Positions 1-8,795 of a DNA stretch of 64,000 bases are shown here, one piece after another. Position 1 is the stretch's first letter; each line of letters opens with the position of its first letter. The stretch spans positions 4,526,001 through 4,590,000 of the forward strand of contig NZ_CP134053.1 of the NCBI RefSeq assembly GCF_031583065.1, written 5' to 3'. Both the position numbers and the translations under genes were made by a program. Below the pieces are notes generated by a model. It had not been told where the DNA came from. It searched no databases and saw nothing but the letters and a program-made list of their open reading frames with translations. Source of the stretch: Streptomyces sp. CGMCC 4.7035 (lineage in GTDB: Bacteria > Actinomycetota > Actinomycetes > Streptomycetales > Streptomycetaceae).

Positions 1-589
1 CGTAACACAGGCCCACGGCGGTGAAGGAACTCGGCCGCTTCAGGCAGATCACGTCGTCGGCGTCGTGGCTCAGCAGTTCGGCGGCCTCGGGCGAGGACAC
101 CGGCACGGCCAGGACGACACGTGCGGGTTCCTGACGGCGTACGGACGACAGTGCGGCACTTGCCGTGACCCCGGTGGCGAGCCCGTCGTCGACGACGATC
201 ACGGTGCGTCCGCCGAGTTCCGGAGCGGGGCGCCCCTGCCGGTAGAGGCGCTCCCGGCGGTGGAGTTCCCTCCGCTCACGTGCCACCACCGGAGCGAGGT
301 CGGCCTCGCTCAGACCCAGCTGGTCCAGCGCCCAGTCGTCGAACAGCGGAGGGCCGTCGCCGACGATCGCGCCGATGCCGTACTCCTCGTGGGAGGGGGC
401 GCCGATCTTGCGTACGACGAGCACGTCGAGCGGGGCGTCCAGGGCCCGGGCCACCTCGGCGGCCACGGCGACCCCGCCGCGCGGCAGCGCGAGGACGACC
501 ACCGGGTCCGGGAAGGCCCCCTTTTCCTGAAGGACACGCAGACACCGGGCCAGTTCCCGCCCGGCCTCTCTGCGGTCTCGGAACGGCAT
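1..589 (-). CDS. Phosphoribosyltransferase domain protein (3' end outside window)
   Basis: The frame is open from the ATG at 589 to the window edge, giving 196 residues. Near residues 125-138 it carries VIVVDDGLATGVTA, the PRPP-binding loop of type I phosphoribosyltransferases (two acidic residues, then a Gly/Thr turn). The N-terminal part (VVVLALPRGGVAVAAEVA, VVRKIGAP, EEYGIGAI) is typical of the actinobacterial PRTase-domain proteins often found with universal stress genes; their substrate is not established. An AAAGGCGAG ribosome site precedes the ATG. The gene diverges from 894 across about 300 bases. Family assignment is firm; the physiological substrate is unknown and the C-terminus is not visible. 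Confidence 0.85.
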   Translation of the reverse strand, partial: MPFRDRREAGRELARCLRVLQEKGAFPDPVVVLALPRGGVAVAAEVARALDAPLDVLVVRKIGAPSHEEYGIGAIVGDGPPLFDDWALDQLGLSEADLAPVVARERRELHRRERLYRQGRPAPELGGRTVIVVDDGLATGVTASAALSSVRRQEPARVVLAVPVSSPEAAELLSHDADDVICLKRPSSFTAVGLCY

Positions 590-893
590 GTACTCGCCTT
601 TCACGGGGCGGGCGCCGATACGATGGTGCCCCTTGTCCGGCGCTGCCGGGTACCCGATGTCCGCCTCCTTCCACCGTCTCACCCTTTGTCCGGAGCGGCC
701 GCCCGGGCGACGGCCGATCGGAGGTGGTACGGGGGACGGCCGGGCGCGTTCGGCTGCCACGGCGCTGGGGCCGGGGGCACACTGGAAGGGCACACCCGCT
801 CCTCGCGGGCGTGCCGGTCATGGGGCTCACCGCAACCGCGGACCGACGTCTCCGCTGACGGTCCTGGTCCAACGGTGCCGACCAGGAGGAACC
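590..893. other. Divergent intergenic region, 304 bp
   Basis: Upstream of both the phosphoribosyltransferase (leftward) and the 168-aa protein (rightward). It must hold two promoters, but I see no convincing -35/-10 pair. GC-rich frames run through it but none has a ribosome site or recognisable domain. Confidence 0.5.
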
Positions 894-1400
894 ATGCCCA
901 CACCCACGGCACCCTCTCCGTCGATACGAACCGGCATGCGACATCGCCTGGTACGGCTGCTGGCGCGGCGTCGTCCCCCACCCGCCCGTCCCTCGCGCCA
1001 GGCCGAGCTTCGGGCCCTGACCGCGCTGTTGGACGAGGCGGTCGAAGCCCAGCGGGGCGCCGACGAGGCGGTGGCGGCGTGCGGCGAGCCCGGTCCGGTG
1101 CGCGCGACGGCCGCACGGGAGTGTGGACAGCACAGCGTGACCTTCCACCGGCTGAGTGGACGGTTGAACAGCCTGCCGGTGACGTATCCCGATCTCGCCG
1201 AGGCGCGGGCACGGGCGGGACGGCTGCTGGCGTACCACCAGTGGATGGTGCGCCAGGCGATGGACCTGGCGTTCACCGCGCACGCGGACGCCCGGACCGA
1301 GGCCGCGCGGCTGCGCCTGAACGGCCTGGGCCGGCCCGCGGACGACCTTCGCGGACTGCGTGACCTCCTGCGCGGCCAGGCCGAGCGGAGCAGCCCATGA
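894..1400 (+). CDS. Hypothetical protein, 168 aa, helical, basic N-terminus
   Basis: I chose the ATG at 894 because AGGAGGA lies directly before it; the frame is open further upstream without a better site. No family is recognised. The first 40 residues are rich in Arg and Pro (MPTPTAPSPSIRTG, RLLARRRPPPARPSRQ). The rest is rich in Ala, Arg and Glu and looks wholly alpha-helical, with a short Trp/His patch (AYHQWMVRQAMDL). There is no signal peptide or membrane segment. It lies 125 bases before ppa on the same strand and could be co-transcribed with it. The composition would suit a cytosolic coiled-coil protein, but that is only an impression. Confidence 0.6.
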   Translation: MPTPTAPSPSIRTGMRHRLVRLLARRRPPPARPSRQAELRALTALLDEAVEAQRGADEAVAACGEPGPVRATAARECGQHSVTFHRLSGRLNSLPVTYPDLAEARARAGRLLAYHQWMVRQAMDLAFTAHADARTEAARLRLNGLGRPADDLRGLRDLLRGQAERSSP

Positions 1401-1467
1401 GAGCCACCCTGCCGGTGTGCGGCCCGCGCACCGGTCCGGGGCCGAACAGGCCGTGTGCCACCGGCCG

Positions 1468-1506
1468 CTGACCGGCTCACCGGCTCACCGGCTCACCGGC
1501 TCACCG
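1468..1506 (+). repeat. Short tandem repeat ACCGGCTC
   Basis: Five near-identical head-to-tail copies of ACCGGCTC (period 8) lie just before the ppa ribosome site GACAAGGAGG. Such runs arise by slippage in GC-rich DNA and can vary in copy number between strains. Confidence 0.7.
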
Positions 1507-1525
1507 ACGAGACAAGGAGGCCGTC

Positions 1526-2008
1526 GTGGAGTTCGACGTCATCGTGGAGATCCCCCAGGGATCGCGCAACAAGTACGAGATGGACCACGAACTGCACCGA
1601 CTCCGCCTGGACCGGATGCTGTTCACCTCCACCCAGTACCCGGCCGACTACGGCTACATCGACCACACCCTCGGCGGCGACGGTGACCCGCTCGACGCCC
1701 TCGTCCTGGTCGGCGACCCCACCTTCCCCGGCTGTGTGATCGAGTGCCGCGCCGTCGGCATGTTCGTCATGAAGGACGAGAAGGGCCCCGACGAGAAAAT
1801 CCTCTGCGTCCCGGCGCACGACCCGCGCTATGAGACGGTGCAGGACATCGACGACGTCCCGGTCTTCGACCGGCTGGAGATCACCCACTTCTTCGAGGTC
1901 TACAAGGACCTGGAGCCCGGCAAGTCGGTCGAGGGTTCCCACTGGGAGGGACGGGACAAGGCGTACGCGGAGATCGAGACCTCCCGCAGGCGCGCCGCCG
2001 AAGGCTGA
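1526..2008 (+). CDS. ppa: Inorganic pyrophosphatase
   Basis: Soluble family I pyrophosphatase, hydrolysing PPi to phosphate and so pulling forward nucleic-acid, tRNA-charging and activation reactions. The 160-residue length is right for the bacterial enzyme. Signature pieces are IPQGSRNKYE near the N-terminus (Lys/Glu contacting phosphate), YPADYGYI, the metal-binding GDGDPLDALVL (the D-x-D-P-x-D motif), and KDEKGPDEKIL. The start is GTG at 1526 with a strong AAGGAGG 6 bases before it. It converges with the DUF5519-like gene; the two stop codons lie in one shared hairpin (2003-2024). Confidence 0.97.
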   Translation: MEFDVIVEIPQGSRNKYEMDHELHRLRLDRMLFTSTQYPADYGYIDHTLGGDGDPLDALVLVGDPTFPGCVIECRAVGMFVMKDEKGPDEKILCVPAHDPRYETVQDIDDVPVFDRLEITHFFEVYKDLEPGKSVEGSHWEGRDKAYAEIETSRRRAAEG

Positions 2009-2024
2009 GTCGCCCGGCTCAGCC
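2003..2024. terminator. Shared hairpin between convergent genes
   Basis: Inverted repeat GGCTGAG (2003-2009) and CTCAGCC (2018-2024) with an 8-base loop. The ppa stop TGA lies in the left arm and the stop of the leftward gene at 2019 in the right arm, so the gene ends form the stem. There is no T tract, as is usual for high-GC actinobacteria. Confidence 0.65.
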
Positions 2025-2432
2025 GACGACGCCTTCACGGTCGCGCGACAGCACCGTGACACGGCGGAAGTTGCACGCTGTTGGCGACGGGCTCCCCGGA
2101 GGGGACGCCTGATGTGCCTTGAGCGCCACGCTCACCAGACTCAACAGCAGGTCGACGTCGGCGTCGCAGTCGAGGTGCACGGTCACCCACAGCGAGCCGG
2201 GCACCATGCGGATGGCGGTCGACTCGGCGAGGTCGCCGGAGAACCGCTGGATGGCCCGGCTGGTGAGGTGCAGGTCCGCCTCGTAGTCGGAATGGAAGTG
2301 GACGATGTCGTTGTGCGTGGAGATGTCGCTGTGCGAGGAGCGGAGCGCCTGCCCTGTGCCGCAACTCGCCGGTCCCGCCGTGAGGTCGGGCCAGGCCTTG
2401 AGTTGTTCCAGGGCGCGCTGGGCCAGAGTCAT
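2019..2432 (-). CDS. DUF5519-like (luciferase-domain) protein
   Basis: A 137-residue soluble protein. The middle reads IVHFHSDYEADLHLTSRAIQRF and later MVPGSLWVTVHLDCDADVDLLLSLV, which resembles the small DUF5519 'luciferase' family where a His-rich strand (HFHxDxExDLHL) is followed by an Arg-containing strand and a helix. This assignment is from pattern memory and is moderate. The start is ATG 2432. It is monocistronic and convergent with ppa. No catalytic role is established for the family. Confidence 0.55.
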   Translation of the reverse strand: MTLAQRALEQLKAWPDLTAGPASCGTGQALRSSHSDISTHNDIVHFHSDYEADLHLTSRAIQRFSGDLAESTAIRMVPGSLWVTVHLDCDADVDLLLSLVSVALKAHQASPPGSPSPTACNFRRVTVLSRDREGVVG

Positions 2433-2551
2433 GGTCCCATCGTCGCCCCCTCACTCCGCAGACACCAGAGGTTGAGGGATCCGTAACCGGGACGTGAGGT
2501 TGACCGTTCGGCGGGGTCCGTCGTGGCGTCGGGCCGCGGTCTTGCTCGACA

Positions 2552-3745
2552 TCACCCGCCGCCCGTCTCACGGCCGCCCGGGCGGCGGCGTAGGAGGCCG
2601 ATCAGTGGAGGGGCCGCCAACAGGACGGCCAGGGCCGCGTAACCGTGGGTGAGGGTGGTGAGCGTGGCGGCGCCCGCGACGAGCAAGGGGCCGCCCGCGT
2701 CTCCGAGTTCGCGGCCGAGTTCGGCGGCGCCCATGGTCTGCCCGAGGCGTTCGGCGGGGGTGCCGGCGGCCAGCGCGGCGAAGCCCAGTGGGGTGATCAG
2801 GCCGGTTCCGGCGCCGATCAGGGCGGCGCCGGTGAGCACACCCGCCGGCCCCGGGAGCATGGCGCAGGCCAGACCGACGGCCGTCACCAGCAGTCCGGCG
2901 GCGATGCCGGAGCGGGCGGTGAGGCGTCCTTCGTCGAGCGCGCGGCCGGCCCGCGGCTGCACCAGGGCCGCGCACGCGGCGAGCACCGACACGGCGGCGC
3001 CGGTGGCGGCCGTACCGAGGCCGGCTGCCCGGCCCGAGACGGGCAGGAAGCCGACGCCGGCCGAGAGGGCGGCGGTCGCCGCGGCCAGTGCGGCCGTCGG
3101 CGCGAGGAAGCCGGGATCGGCCAGCCGCCGGGCCAGATCCAGCACTGTCTGCCGGGACTTGGGCAGCGGCGGTACGACGGGCACGGCGCGCGCGGCCCAG
3201 ACGGCGACCGCCGCGCCCAGCACCGTCAGTACGGCGAACAGCAGCCGCAGGCCCCCGGCCCACACCAGGACCCCGCCGAGCAGCGGACCGAGGGTGTATC
3301 CGATCGACTTGTAGAAGCCATAGCTGCCGAAGGCGCGACCGCGTTTCGCGGCCGGGTTGAGCCGGGCGACCAGCGCGGAGGCGGACGGGGAGAAGGCGGA
3401 GGCCGCGGCGCCCTGACCGAAGCGGGCGGCCCACAGCCAGCCGGGACGGTCCGCGACGACGTACAAGGCGGACGCGGCGGCGAAGGCGACCAGACCGCCG
3501 AGCAGCACGGGGCGGGCTCCGACGCGGTCGGCGAGCGCGCCGAAGACCGGCTTGAGCACGACCTCGGCGCCGTCGTACAGCGCGAGCAGGCCGCCGAGCA
3601 CCAGGAGCGAGGTGACGGCGTCCTCGGAGAAGCCGCCCAGGTTCGCGGCGATACCGTGCGCACCGAAGGCCGTGGTGAAGCCGGCCGCGTACAACGGCCG
3701 CATATGCCGCGCAGGAGCCGCCTGCGCGGCCGGCGGCGTGGTCAC
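2552..3745 (-). CDS. MFS transporter
   Basis: Major facilitator superfamily permease, 397 residues, with about 12 hydrophobic segments. The loop 2-3 motif of drug/H+ antiporters is visible as GALADRVGARPVLLGG, and its repeat in the second half is degenerate. The start is GTG at 3745; GAGGAG lies just upstream, and the GTG overlaps the TGA stop of the 37-codon remnant ORF (GTGA), so translation is likely coupled. MFS genes in this position commonly follow chrB in Streptomyces; here only a fragment of chrB remains. Substrate unknown. Kdp genes lie behind it on the same strand, 99 bases before the remnant ORF. Confidence 0.88.
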   Translation of the reverse strand: MTTPPAAQAAPARHMRPLYAAGFTTAFGAHGIAANLGGFSEDAVTSLLVLGGLLALYDGAEVVLKPVFGALADRVGARPVLLGGLVAFAAASALYVVADRPGWLWAARFGQGAAASAFSPSASALVARLNPAAKRGRAFGSYGFYKSIGYTLGPLLGGVLVWAGGLRLLFAVLTVLGAAVAVWAARAVPVVPPLPKSRQTVLDLARRLADPGFLAPTAALAAATAALSAGVGFLPVSGRAAGLGTAATGAAVSVLAACAALVQPRAGRALDEGRLTARSGIAAGLLVTAVGLACAMLPGPAGVLTGAALIGAGTGLITPLGFAALAAGTPAERLGQTMGAAELGRELGDAGGPLLVAGAATLTTLTHGYAALAVLLAAPPLIGLLRRRPGGRETGGG

Positions 3746-3855
3746 CGCTCCTCCTCGGGGATCCCGCGCAGCTCGCACTGGACCGCCACCTCGTGCCGGT
3801 ACGGCTCGGCGGGCAATGTGATCAAGAGGACGAGCCAGCGGCTCACCGGTGCCAT
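3742..3855 (-). pseudogene. ChrB-like N-terminal fragment, 37 codons
   Basis: An open frame from ATG 3855 to TGA 3744-3742 encodes 37 residues: MAPVSRWLVLLITLPAEPYR, then HEVAVQCELRGIPEEER. The first 27 residues match the start of ChrB / chromate-resistance regulators as I remember them (WL-LLI-LPAEPSRHRVAVWRELR); full-length proteins are several times longer. The last residues run into the overlap with the MFS gene, as the tail of an intact chrB would. I infer an in-frame internal deletion that left the two ends joined. It may persist as a translated leader that keeps MFS expression coupled. Alternatively it is a real small protein. Confidence 0.55.
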
Positions 3856-3856
3856 C

Positions 3857-3885
3857 GTCACGCTGGTGAAGGTAGCAAGCGTGAC
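3857..3885. promoter_or_regulatory. Inverted repeat in the MFS/chrB-remnant promoter
   Basis: Perfect 8-base arms GTCACGCT (3857-3864) and AGCGTGAC (3878-3885), separated by 13 bases, lie immediately upstream of the remnant ATG at 3855. The position and symmetry fit an operator for a dimeric regulator; which one is unknown. Confidence 0.5.
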
Positions 3886-3954
3886 ATCTGCCCGGCCGGT
3901 ACGGGAGATGGCGGGCCCGGGGAGAGGTCCCGGGCCGCCGCCTCCGCGAGGCCC

Positions 3955-4623
3955 TCAGTGGTGCGCCACGAGCTCCTTGAGGTCGATGTTGAGTTCGAGG
4001 ACGTTCACGCGGGGCTCGCCCATGAAGCCGAGGGTCCGGCCCTCGGTGTGGTCCTTGACCAGCTTCTCCACCTGGGTGACGGGCAGCCCGTTCTTCTCGG
4101 CGACGCGGTGGGCCTGGATCTCCGCGTACTGCGGGGAGATGTCCGGGTCCAGACCCGAGCCGGAGGAGGTGACCGCGTCGGCGGGCACGTCGGACGGCTC
4201 GACCGTGTAGCCGGCCACCGAGTTGTCCTTGACGACCGCGGCCTTGGCCGTCTTCACCCAGTCGATCAGATCCTTGTTGTCGGCCGAGCGGTTGGTCGCG
4301 CCGGACAGGATCAACTTGTACTGCGTATTGACGCTGTTGCTGCCGAGACCGTTCTGCGGGCGGCCCTGGAACCACTTCAGGTCGGCGTCCGGGGTCTCCT
4401 GACCCTTCTTCAGCGGCAGGTTGTACGCCTGCCCGATCAGGGACGAGCCGACGACCTTGCCGTCCGCCTTGATCTCGGAGCCGTTCGCCTTGTCACTGAA
4501 CAGCCCCTGCGCGATGCCGGTGACGACGAGCGGATAGATGACACCCGTCACCAGGGTCAGCACGAGGAGGGCGCGCAGACCCGCCCCGAGCAACCGGACA
4601 GTGTTCGTTACCGAGTTGTTCAT
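3955..4623 (-). CDS. kdpC: Potassium-transporting ATPase subunit KdpC
   Basis: KdpC, the single-span chaperone-like subunit that raises ATP affinity of the KdpFABC high-affinity K+ pump. It has 222 residues with one N-terminal membrane segment (LRALLVLTLVTGVIYPLVVTGIAQGLF) and a periplasmic-type domain containing the conserved GSSLIGQ, FQGRPQ and SGSGLDPDISPQYAEIQAHRVA stretches. I take ATG 4623, five bases after the kdpB stop; a TTG three codons upstream is possible but overlaps kdpB. It is the last gene of the kdp operon, and no kdpDE follows. Confidence 0.96.
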   Translation of the reverse strand: MNNSVTNTVRLLGAGLRALLVLTLVTGVIYPLVVTGIAQGLFSDKANGSEIKADGKVVGSSLIGQAYNLPLKKGQETPDADLKWFQGRPQNGLGSNSVNTQYKLILSGATNRSADNKDLIDWVKTAKAAVVKDNSVAGYTVEPSDVPADAVTSSGSGLDPDISPQYAEIQAHRVAEKNGLPVTQVEKLVKDHTEGRTLGFMGEPRVNVLELNIDLKELVAHH

Positions 4624-4628
4624 GGCGA

Positions 4629-6758
4629 TCAACCGATTCCGGGAATGAGGGAGATGAGCAGATCGATGATCTTGATGCCGATGAAGGGGGCGATCAAGCC
4701 GCCCAGGCCGTAGATTCCGAGGTTGCGCCGCAGCATCTTGTCGGCGCTCACCGGCCGGTACTGCACGCCCTTCAGGGAGAGCGGTACGAGGGCGATGATG
4801 ATCAGCGCGTTGAAGATGACCGCCGACAGGATCGCGGAGTTGGGCGAGGCCAGGTGCATGATGTTCAGCTTGTCCAGGCCCGGGTAGACCACCGCGAACA
4901 GCGCCGGGATGATCGCGAAGTACTTCGCGACGTCGTTGGCGATGGAGAACGTCGTCAGCGCACCCCGCGTGATCAGCAACTGCTTGCCGATCTCCACGAT
5001 CTCGATGAGCTTGGTCGGGTTGGAGTCGAGGTCGACCATGTTGCCGGCCTCCTTGGCGGCCGACGTACCCGTGTTCATCGCCACGCCCACGTCCGCCTGT
5101 GCGAGCGCGGGCGCGTCGTTGGTGCCGTCACCGGTCATCGCGACGAGCTTGCCGCCCGCCTGCTCCCGCTTGATGAGGGCCATCTTGTCCTCGGGAGTGG
5201 CCTCCGCGAGGAAGTCGTCGACACCCGCCTCCTCGGCGATCGCCTTGGCCGTCAACGGGTTGTCGCCCGTGATCATGACGGTCTTGATGCCCATGCGGCG
5301 CAGTTCGTCGAACCGCTCCCGCATGCCCTCCTTGACGACGTCCTTGAGGTGGATCACACCAAGGACCCTGGGGCCCTTGTCGTCCTCGATGGCGACGAGC
5401 AGCGGGGTGCCACCTGCCTCGGAGATGCGGTCGGCGGTCTTGCCCGCGTCCTCGGCGACCGTGCCGCCCCGCTCCTCGACCCAGGCGATGACCGAACCGG
5501 CCGCGCCCTTGCGGATCTTGCGCCCGTCGACGTCCACGCCCGACATCCGGGTCTGGGCGGTGAAGGCGATCCACTCGGCGCCGACCAGCTCGCCCTGGTG
5601 GCGCTCGCGCAGGCCGTGCTTCTCCTTCGCCAGTACGACGATGGAGCGGCCCTCGGGCGTCTCGTCGGCCAGCGAGGAAAGCTGGGCGGCGTCCGCGACC
5701 TCGGCCTCGGTGGTGCCCCTGACCGGGACGAACTCGGAGGCCTGGCGGTTGCCGAGCGTGATGGTGCCCGTCTTGTCGAGCAGCAGCGTGGAGACGTCAC
5801 CGGCGGCCTCGACCGCACGGCCCGACATCGCCAGAACGTTGCGCTGCACCAGTCGGTCCATGCCCGCGATACCGATCGCCGACAGCAGCGCGCCGATCGT
5901 CGTCGGGATGAGGCAGACCAGCAGCGCCACCAGCACGACCATCGTCAGATGCGTGCCCGCGTAGGTGGCGAACGGCGGCAGCGTGGCGCACGCGAGGAGG
6001 AAGACGATCGTCAGCGACGCCAGCAGGATGTTCAGCGCGATCTCGTTGGGCGTCTTCTGCCGTGCGGCGCCCTCGACGAGGCTGATCATCCGGTCGATGA
6101 AGGTCTCGCCGGGCTTCGTCGTGATCTTGATGACGATCCGGTCGGACAGCACCTTCGTACCGCCGGTGACCGCGGACCGGTCGCCGCCGGACTCACGGAT
6201 GACCGGCGCCGACTCACCCGTGATCGCCGACTCGTCGACCGAGGCGACTCCCTCGACGACATCACCGTCGCCGGGGATGATGTCGCCCGCTTCGCACACC
6301 ACCAGGTCACCGATGCGCAGTTCCGTGCCCGCGACCCGCTCTTCGCTGTCCCCCACGAGACGCCGGGCGACCGTGTCCGTCTTGGCCTTGCGCAGCGTGT
6401 CGGCCTGCGCCTTGCCACGGCCCTCGGCAACGGCCTCGGCCAGGTTGGCGAAGACGACCGTCAGCCACAGCCAGGCGCTGATCGCCCAGCCGAACCAGTC
6501 GCCCAGGTCCTTGAAGGAGAAGACCGTCGTCAGGAGCGAACCGATCCACACCACGAACATCACGGGCGACTTGACCATCACCCGCGGGTCGAGCTTGCGG
6601 AAGGCGTCCGGCAGCGACTTGACCAGCTGCTTGGGGTCGAAGAGGCCCGCGCCTACGCGGCTCTCTTCCTTGTGGCCGGTCGGCACATCGCTGTGCGGGG
6701 CCCGGGTCGGAGTGGCTGTGGACATCGAGTCCTCTTGCTTCTCTGTACGAGTGGTCAT
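4629..6758 (-). CDS. kdpB: Potassium-transporting ATPase ATP-binding subunit KdpB
   Basis: P-type ATPase catalytic subunit, 709 residues. Visible motifs are the phosphorylated Asp in [14 protein letters not shown] in the actuator domain ([10 protein letters not shown]), the hinge [22 protein letters not shown], and [10 protein letters not shown]. The membrane Lys of KdpB is probably in the last third ([16 protein letters not shown]). ATG 6758 is chosen because it overlaps the kdpA stop as ATGA; an in-frame ATG 11 codons later is possible. The N-terminal extension of about 45 residues is polar and likely disordered. In the family it works with KdpA (the ion path), KdpC and KdpF. Confidence 0.98.
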   Translation of the reverse strand: MTTRTEKQEDSMSTATPTRAPHSDVPTGHKEESRVGAGLFDPKQLVKSLPDAFRKLDPRVMVKSPVMFVVWIGSLLTTVFSFKDLGDWFGWAISAWLWLTVVFANLAEAVAEGRGKAQADTLRKAKTDTVARRLVGDSEERVAGTELRIGDLVVCEAGDIIPGDGDVVEGVASVDESAITGESAPVIRESGGDRSAVTGGTKVLSDRIVIKITTKPGETFIDRMISLVEGAARQKTPNEIALNILLASLTIVFLLACATLPPFATYAGTHLTMVVLVALLVCLIPTTIGALLSAIGIAGMDRLVQRNVLAMSGRAVEAAGDVSTLLLDKTGTITLGNRQASEFVPVRGTTEAEVADAAQLSSLADETPEGRSIVVLAKEKHGLRERHQGELVGAEWIAFTAQTRMSGVDVDGRKIRKGAAGSVIAWVEERGGTVAEDAGKTADRISEAGGTPLLVAIEDDKGPRVLGVIHLKDVVKEGMRERFDELRRMGIKTVMITGDNPLTAKAIAEEAGVDDFLAEATPEDKMALIKREQAGGKLVAMTGDGTNDAPALAQADVGVAMNTGTSAAKEAGNMVDLDSNPTKLIEIVEIGKQLLITRGALTTFSIANDVAKYFAIIPALFAVVYPGLDKLNIMHLASPNSAILSAVIFNALIIIALVPLSLKGVQYRPVSADKMLRRNLGIYGLGGLIAPFIGIKIIDLLISLIPGIG

Positions 6759-8449
6759 GACGCCAGCCCCTCCGCCAGCGGACCCAGCGCGAGTGCCGGG
6801 AAATAGGTCAGACCGGTGATGATCAGGATCGCGCCCACGAGGAGGCTCGTGAACAGCGGCTTCTCGGTGCGCAGGGTGCCCGCGGTGACCGGCACCGGCT
6901 GCTGCTCGGCGAGCGAGCCGGCCAGCGCCAGTACGAACACCATGGGCAGGAAGCGGCCGAACAGCATGGCCAGGCCCAGGGTGCTGTTGAACCACTGGGT
7001 GTCGGCGTTCAGACCGGCGAAGGCAGAGCCGTTGTTGTTCGCGGCGGACGTGTAGGCGTAGAGGATCTCGGAGAAGCCGTGCGCGCCGGAGTTGGTCATC
7101 GAGTGCGCCGGCGTCGGCAGCGCCATCGCGGCCGCGGTGAAGACCAGGACCAGGGCCGGGGTGATGAGGATGTAGCAGGCCGCCAGCTTGATCTCGCGGG
7201 TACCGATCTTCTTGCCCAGGTACTCGGGCGTACGGCCGACCATCAGACCGGCGATGAACACCGCGATCACGGCCATGATCAGCATGCCGTAGAGGCCTGA
7301 GCCCGTACCACCGGGCGCGATCTCACCCAGCATCATGCCGAGCATGGTGATGCCACCGCCCAGACCGGTGAAGGAGGAGTGGAAGGAGTCCACCGCACCG
7401 GTCGAGGTGAGCGTGGTCGCCACCGCGAAGATCGACGAGCCGCCGACGCCGAAGCGGGTCTCCTTGCCCTCCATCGCCCCGCCCGCGATCTGCAGCGCCG
7501 GGCCGTGGTGGGCGAACTCGGTCCACATCATCAGGGCGGTGAAACCGATCCAGATGGTGGCCATGGTGGCGAGGATCGCGTAGCCCTGCTTGACCGAGCC
7601 GACCATGATGCCGAAGGTGCGGGTCAGGGCGAACGGGATCACCAGGATCAGGAAGATCTCGAAGAGGTTGGAGAAGGGCGTCGGGTTCTCGAAGGGATGG
7701 GCGGAGTTGGCGTTGAAGTAGCCGCCGCCGTTGGTGCCCAGCTCCTTGATGGCCTCCTGCGAGGCGACCGCGCCGCCGTTCCACTGCTGCGAACCTCCCA
7801 TGAACTGACCGACTTCGTGGATGCCGGAGAAGTTCTGGATCGCGCCGCAGGCGACCAGGACGATCGCGGCGATCGCGGCGCCCGGCACCAGGATGCGGAT
7901 GGTGCCGCGCACCAGGTCGGACCAGAAGTTGCCGAGTTCGCCGGTGCGGGAGCGCGCGAAGCCGCGCACCAGGGCCACCGCCACCGCGATACCGACGGCC
8001 GCGGAGACGAAGTTCTGCACGGCCAGACCGGCGGTCTGCACGACGTGGCCCATGGCCTGCTCGCCGTAGTACGACTGCCAGTTGGTGTTGGTCACGAAGG
8101 ACACGGCGGTGTTGAACGCCTGGTCCGCGTCGATCGCCGAGAAGCCGAGCGAACCGGGCAGGGAGCCCTGGATCCGCTGCAGCAGGTAGAGGAAGAGGAC
8201 ACTGACCGCGGAGAACGCGAGGACACCGCGCAGGTAGGCAGGCCAGCGCATCTCGACGTTCGGGTTGGCGCCGATGCCCTTGTAGATCCACTTCTCGACG
8301 CGCCAGTGCTTGTCGGAGGAGTAGACCTTGGCCATGTAGGTGCCGAGGGGAACGTAGGCGAGCGCGAGCGCGCCTGTCAGGGCGAGCAGTTGGAGCACGC
8401 CGGCAAGAACCGGACCCATGTCGCCCGCTGCGGCAGCAGCTGATGTCAT
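6755..8449 (-). CDS. kdpA: Potassium-transporting ATPase subunit KdpA
   Basis: K+-binding channel-like subunit of KdpFABC, 564 residues, about 10 membrane helices and four pore loops. Filter-type loops can be seen as [43 protein letters not shown] and [11 protein letters not shown], the usual KdpA signatures. The start ATG 8449 lies two bases after the kdpF stop. It overlaps kdpB by four bases. Length and composition are normal, and no frameshift is seen. Confidence 0.98.
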   Translation of the reverse strand: MTSAAAAAGDMGPVLAGVLQLLALTGALALAYVPLGTYMAKVYSSDKHWRVEKWIYKGIGANPNVEMRWPAYLRGVLAFSAVSVLFLYLLQRIQGSLPGSLGFSAIDADQAFNTAVSFVTNTNWQSYYGEQAMGHVVQTAGLAVQNFVSAAVGIAVAVALVRGFARSRTGELGNFWSDLVRGTIRILVPGAAIAAIVLVACGAIQNFSGIHEVGQFMGGSQQWNGGAVASQEAIKELGTNGGGYFNANSAHPFENPTPFSNLFEIFLILVIPFALTRTFGIMVGSVKQGYAILATMATIWIGFTALMMWTEFAHHGPALQIAGGAMEGKETRFGVGGSSIFAVATTLTSTGAVDSFHSSFTGLGGGITMLGMMLGEIAPGGTGSGLYGMLIMAVIAVFIAGLMVGRTPEYLGKKIGTREIKLAACYILITPALVLVFTAAAMALPTPAHSMTNSGAHGFSEILYAYTSAANNNGSAFAGLNADTQWFNSTLGLAMLFGRFLPMVFVLALAGSLAEQQPVPVTAGTLRTEKPLFTSLLVGAILIITGLTYFPALALGPLAEGLAS

Positions 8450-8451
8450 GG

Positions 8452-8541
8452 TCAGAACCTCTCCGGGAAGATCAGGGCGAGGACGAGATAGCCCAGCAGG
8501 GCGACGGCCACGACCAGGCCGACTATGTTTTCGGCGGTCAC
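8452..8541 (-). CDS. kdpF: Potassium-transporting ATPase subunit KdpF
   Basis: A 29-residue single-helix peptide: start GTG 8541, N-terminus (M)TAENIVGLV, a hydrophobic core of about 20 residues, ending LALIFPERF. KdpF peptides typically have this size and the C-terminal FPERF-type ending, and they stabilise the Kdp complex. It is two bases ahead of kdpA. The GTG start overlaps the stop of the 27-aa ORF in front (GTGA), so the two are coupled. Confidence 0.92.
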   Translation of the reverse strand: MTAENIVGLVVAVALLGYLVLALIFPERF

Positions 8542-8621
8542 AGCTTCGTCACCCCCTTGGCGGCGAGGGCCACCAGCGCGAAGACCGCGATCGTGGTGAC
8601 GACGAAGGCCAGATCGGCCAT
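8538..8621 (-). CDS. 27-aa single-helix peptide leading the kdp operon
   Basis: ATG 8621 is preceded by TTTCAGGAGTTCACG, a good ribosome site, and encodes 27 residues: [20 protein letters not shown], then AKGVTKL. It is one membrane helix with a short basic tail. Its stop overlaps the kdpF GTG (GTGA). The ribosome site and coupling make it very likely to be translated. It resembles KdpF in size and topology but lacks the FPERF ending. It could be a second KdpF-like accessory peptide or a coupling leader; I do not know a named family. Confidence 0.75.
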   Translation of the reverse strand: MADLAFVVTTIAVFALVALAAKGVTKL

Positions 8622-8699
8622 CGTGAACTCCTGAAATGAGGTTCGGACTGCACTAGGACGGTTCGAGGAAACCGTGCTTCTGGCCGGCTTCGACTCCCC

Positions 8700-8750
8700 T
8701 TGACGGGTCCCTTACGGGGGTCCTCACGCCTTTGACGGGGCTCTTACGGA
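8700..8750. promoter_or_regulatory. Tandem 32-bp-spaced direct repeats upstream of kdp
   Basis: Two copies of an 18-base element on the + strand, TTGACGGGTCCCTTACGG at 8700 and TTGACGGGGCTCTTACGG at 8732, 32 bases (about three helical turns) apart. They lie 80-130 bases upstream of the first kdp start. A weaker third copy (TTGACGGGACCTTGATGG) lies at 10877, upstream of the leftward gene at 10758. Likely binding sites for one regulator; identity unknown. Confidence 0.5.
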
Positions 8751-8795
8751 CCCTGCGGCGACCTGCGGCAAGGCGCGTCACCAGGGAGCGGCACG

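Noticed and set aside
65..1363. 432-codon + strand frame across the first 1.3 kb
   Set aside because: Runs opposite the phosphoribosyltransferase and out of frame with the 894 gene; composition is random-like.
4854..6806. 650-codon open frame opposite kdpB
   Set aside because: Antisense shadow; kdpB motifs are on the other strand.
5100..8450. Possibility that kdpDE were overlooked nearby
   Set aside because: No histidine kinase or OmpR-type receiver is encoded within the window on either side of kdpFABC.
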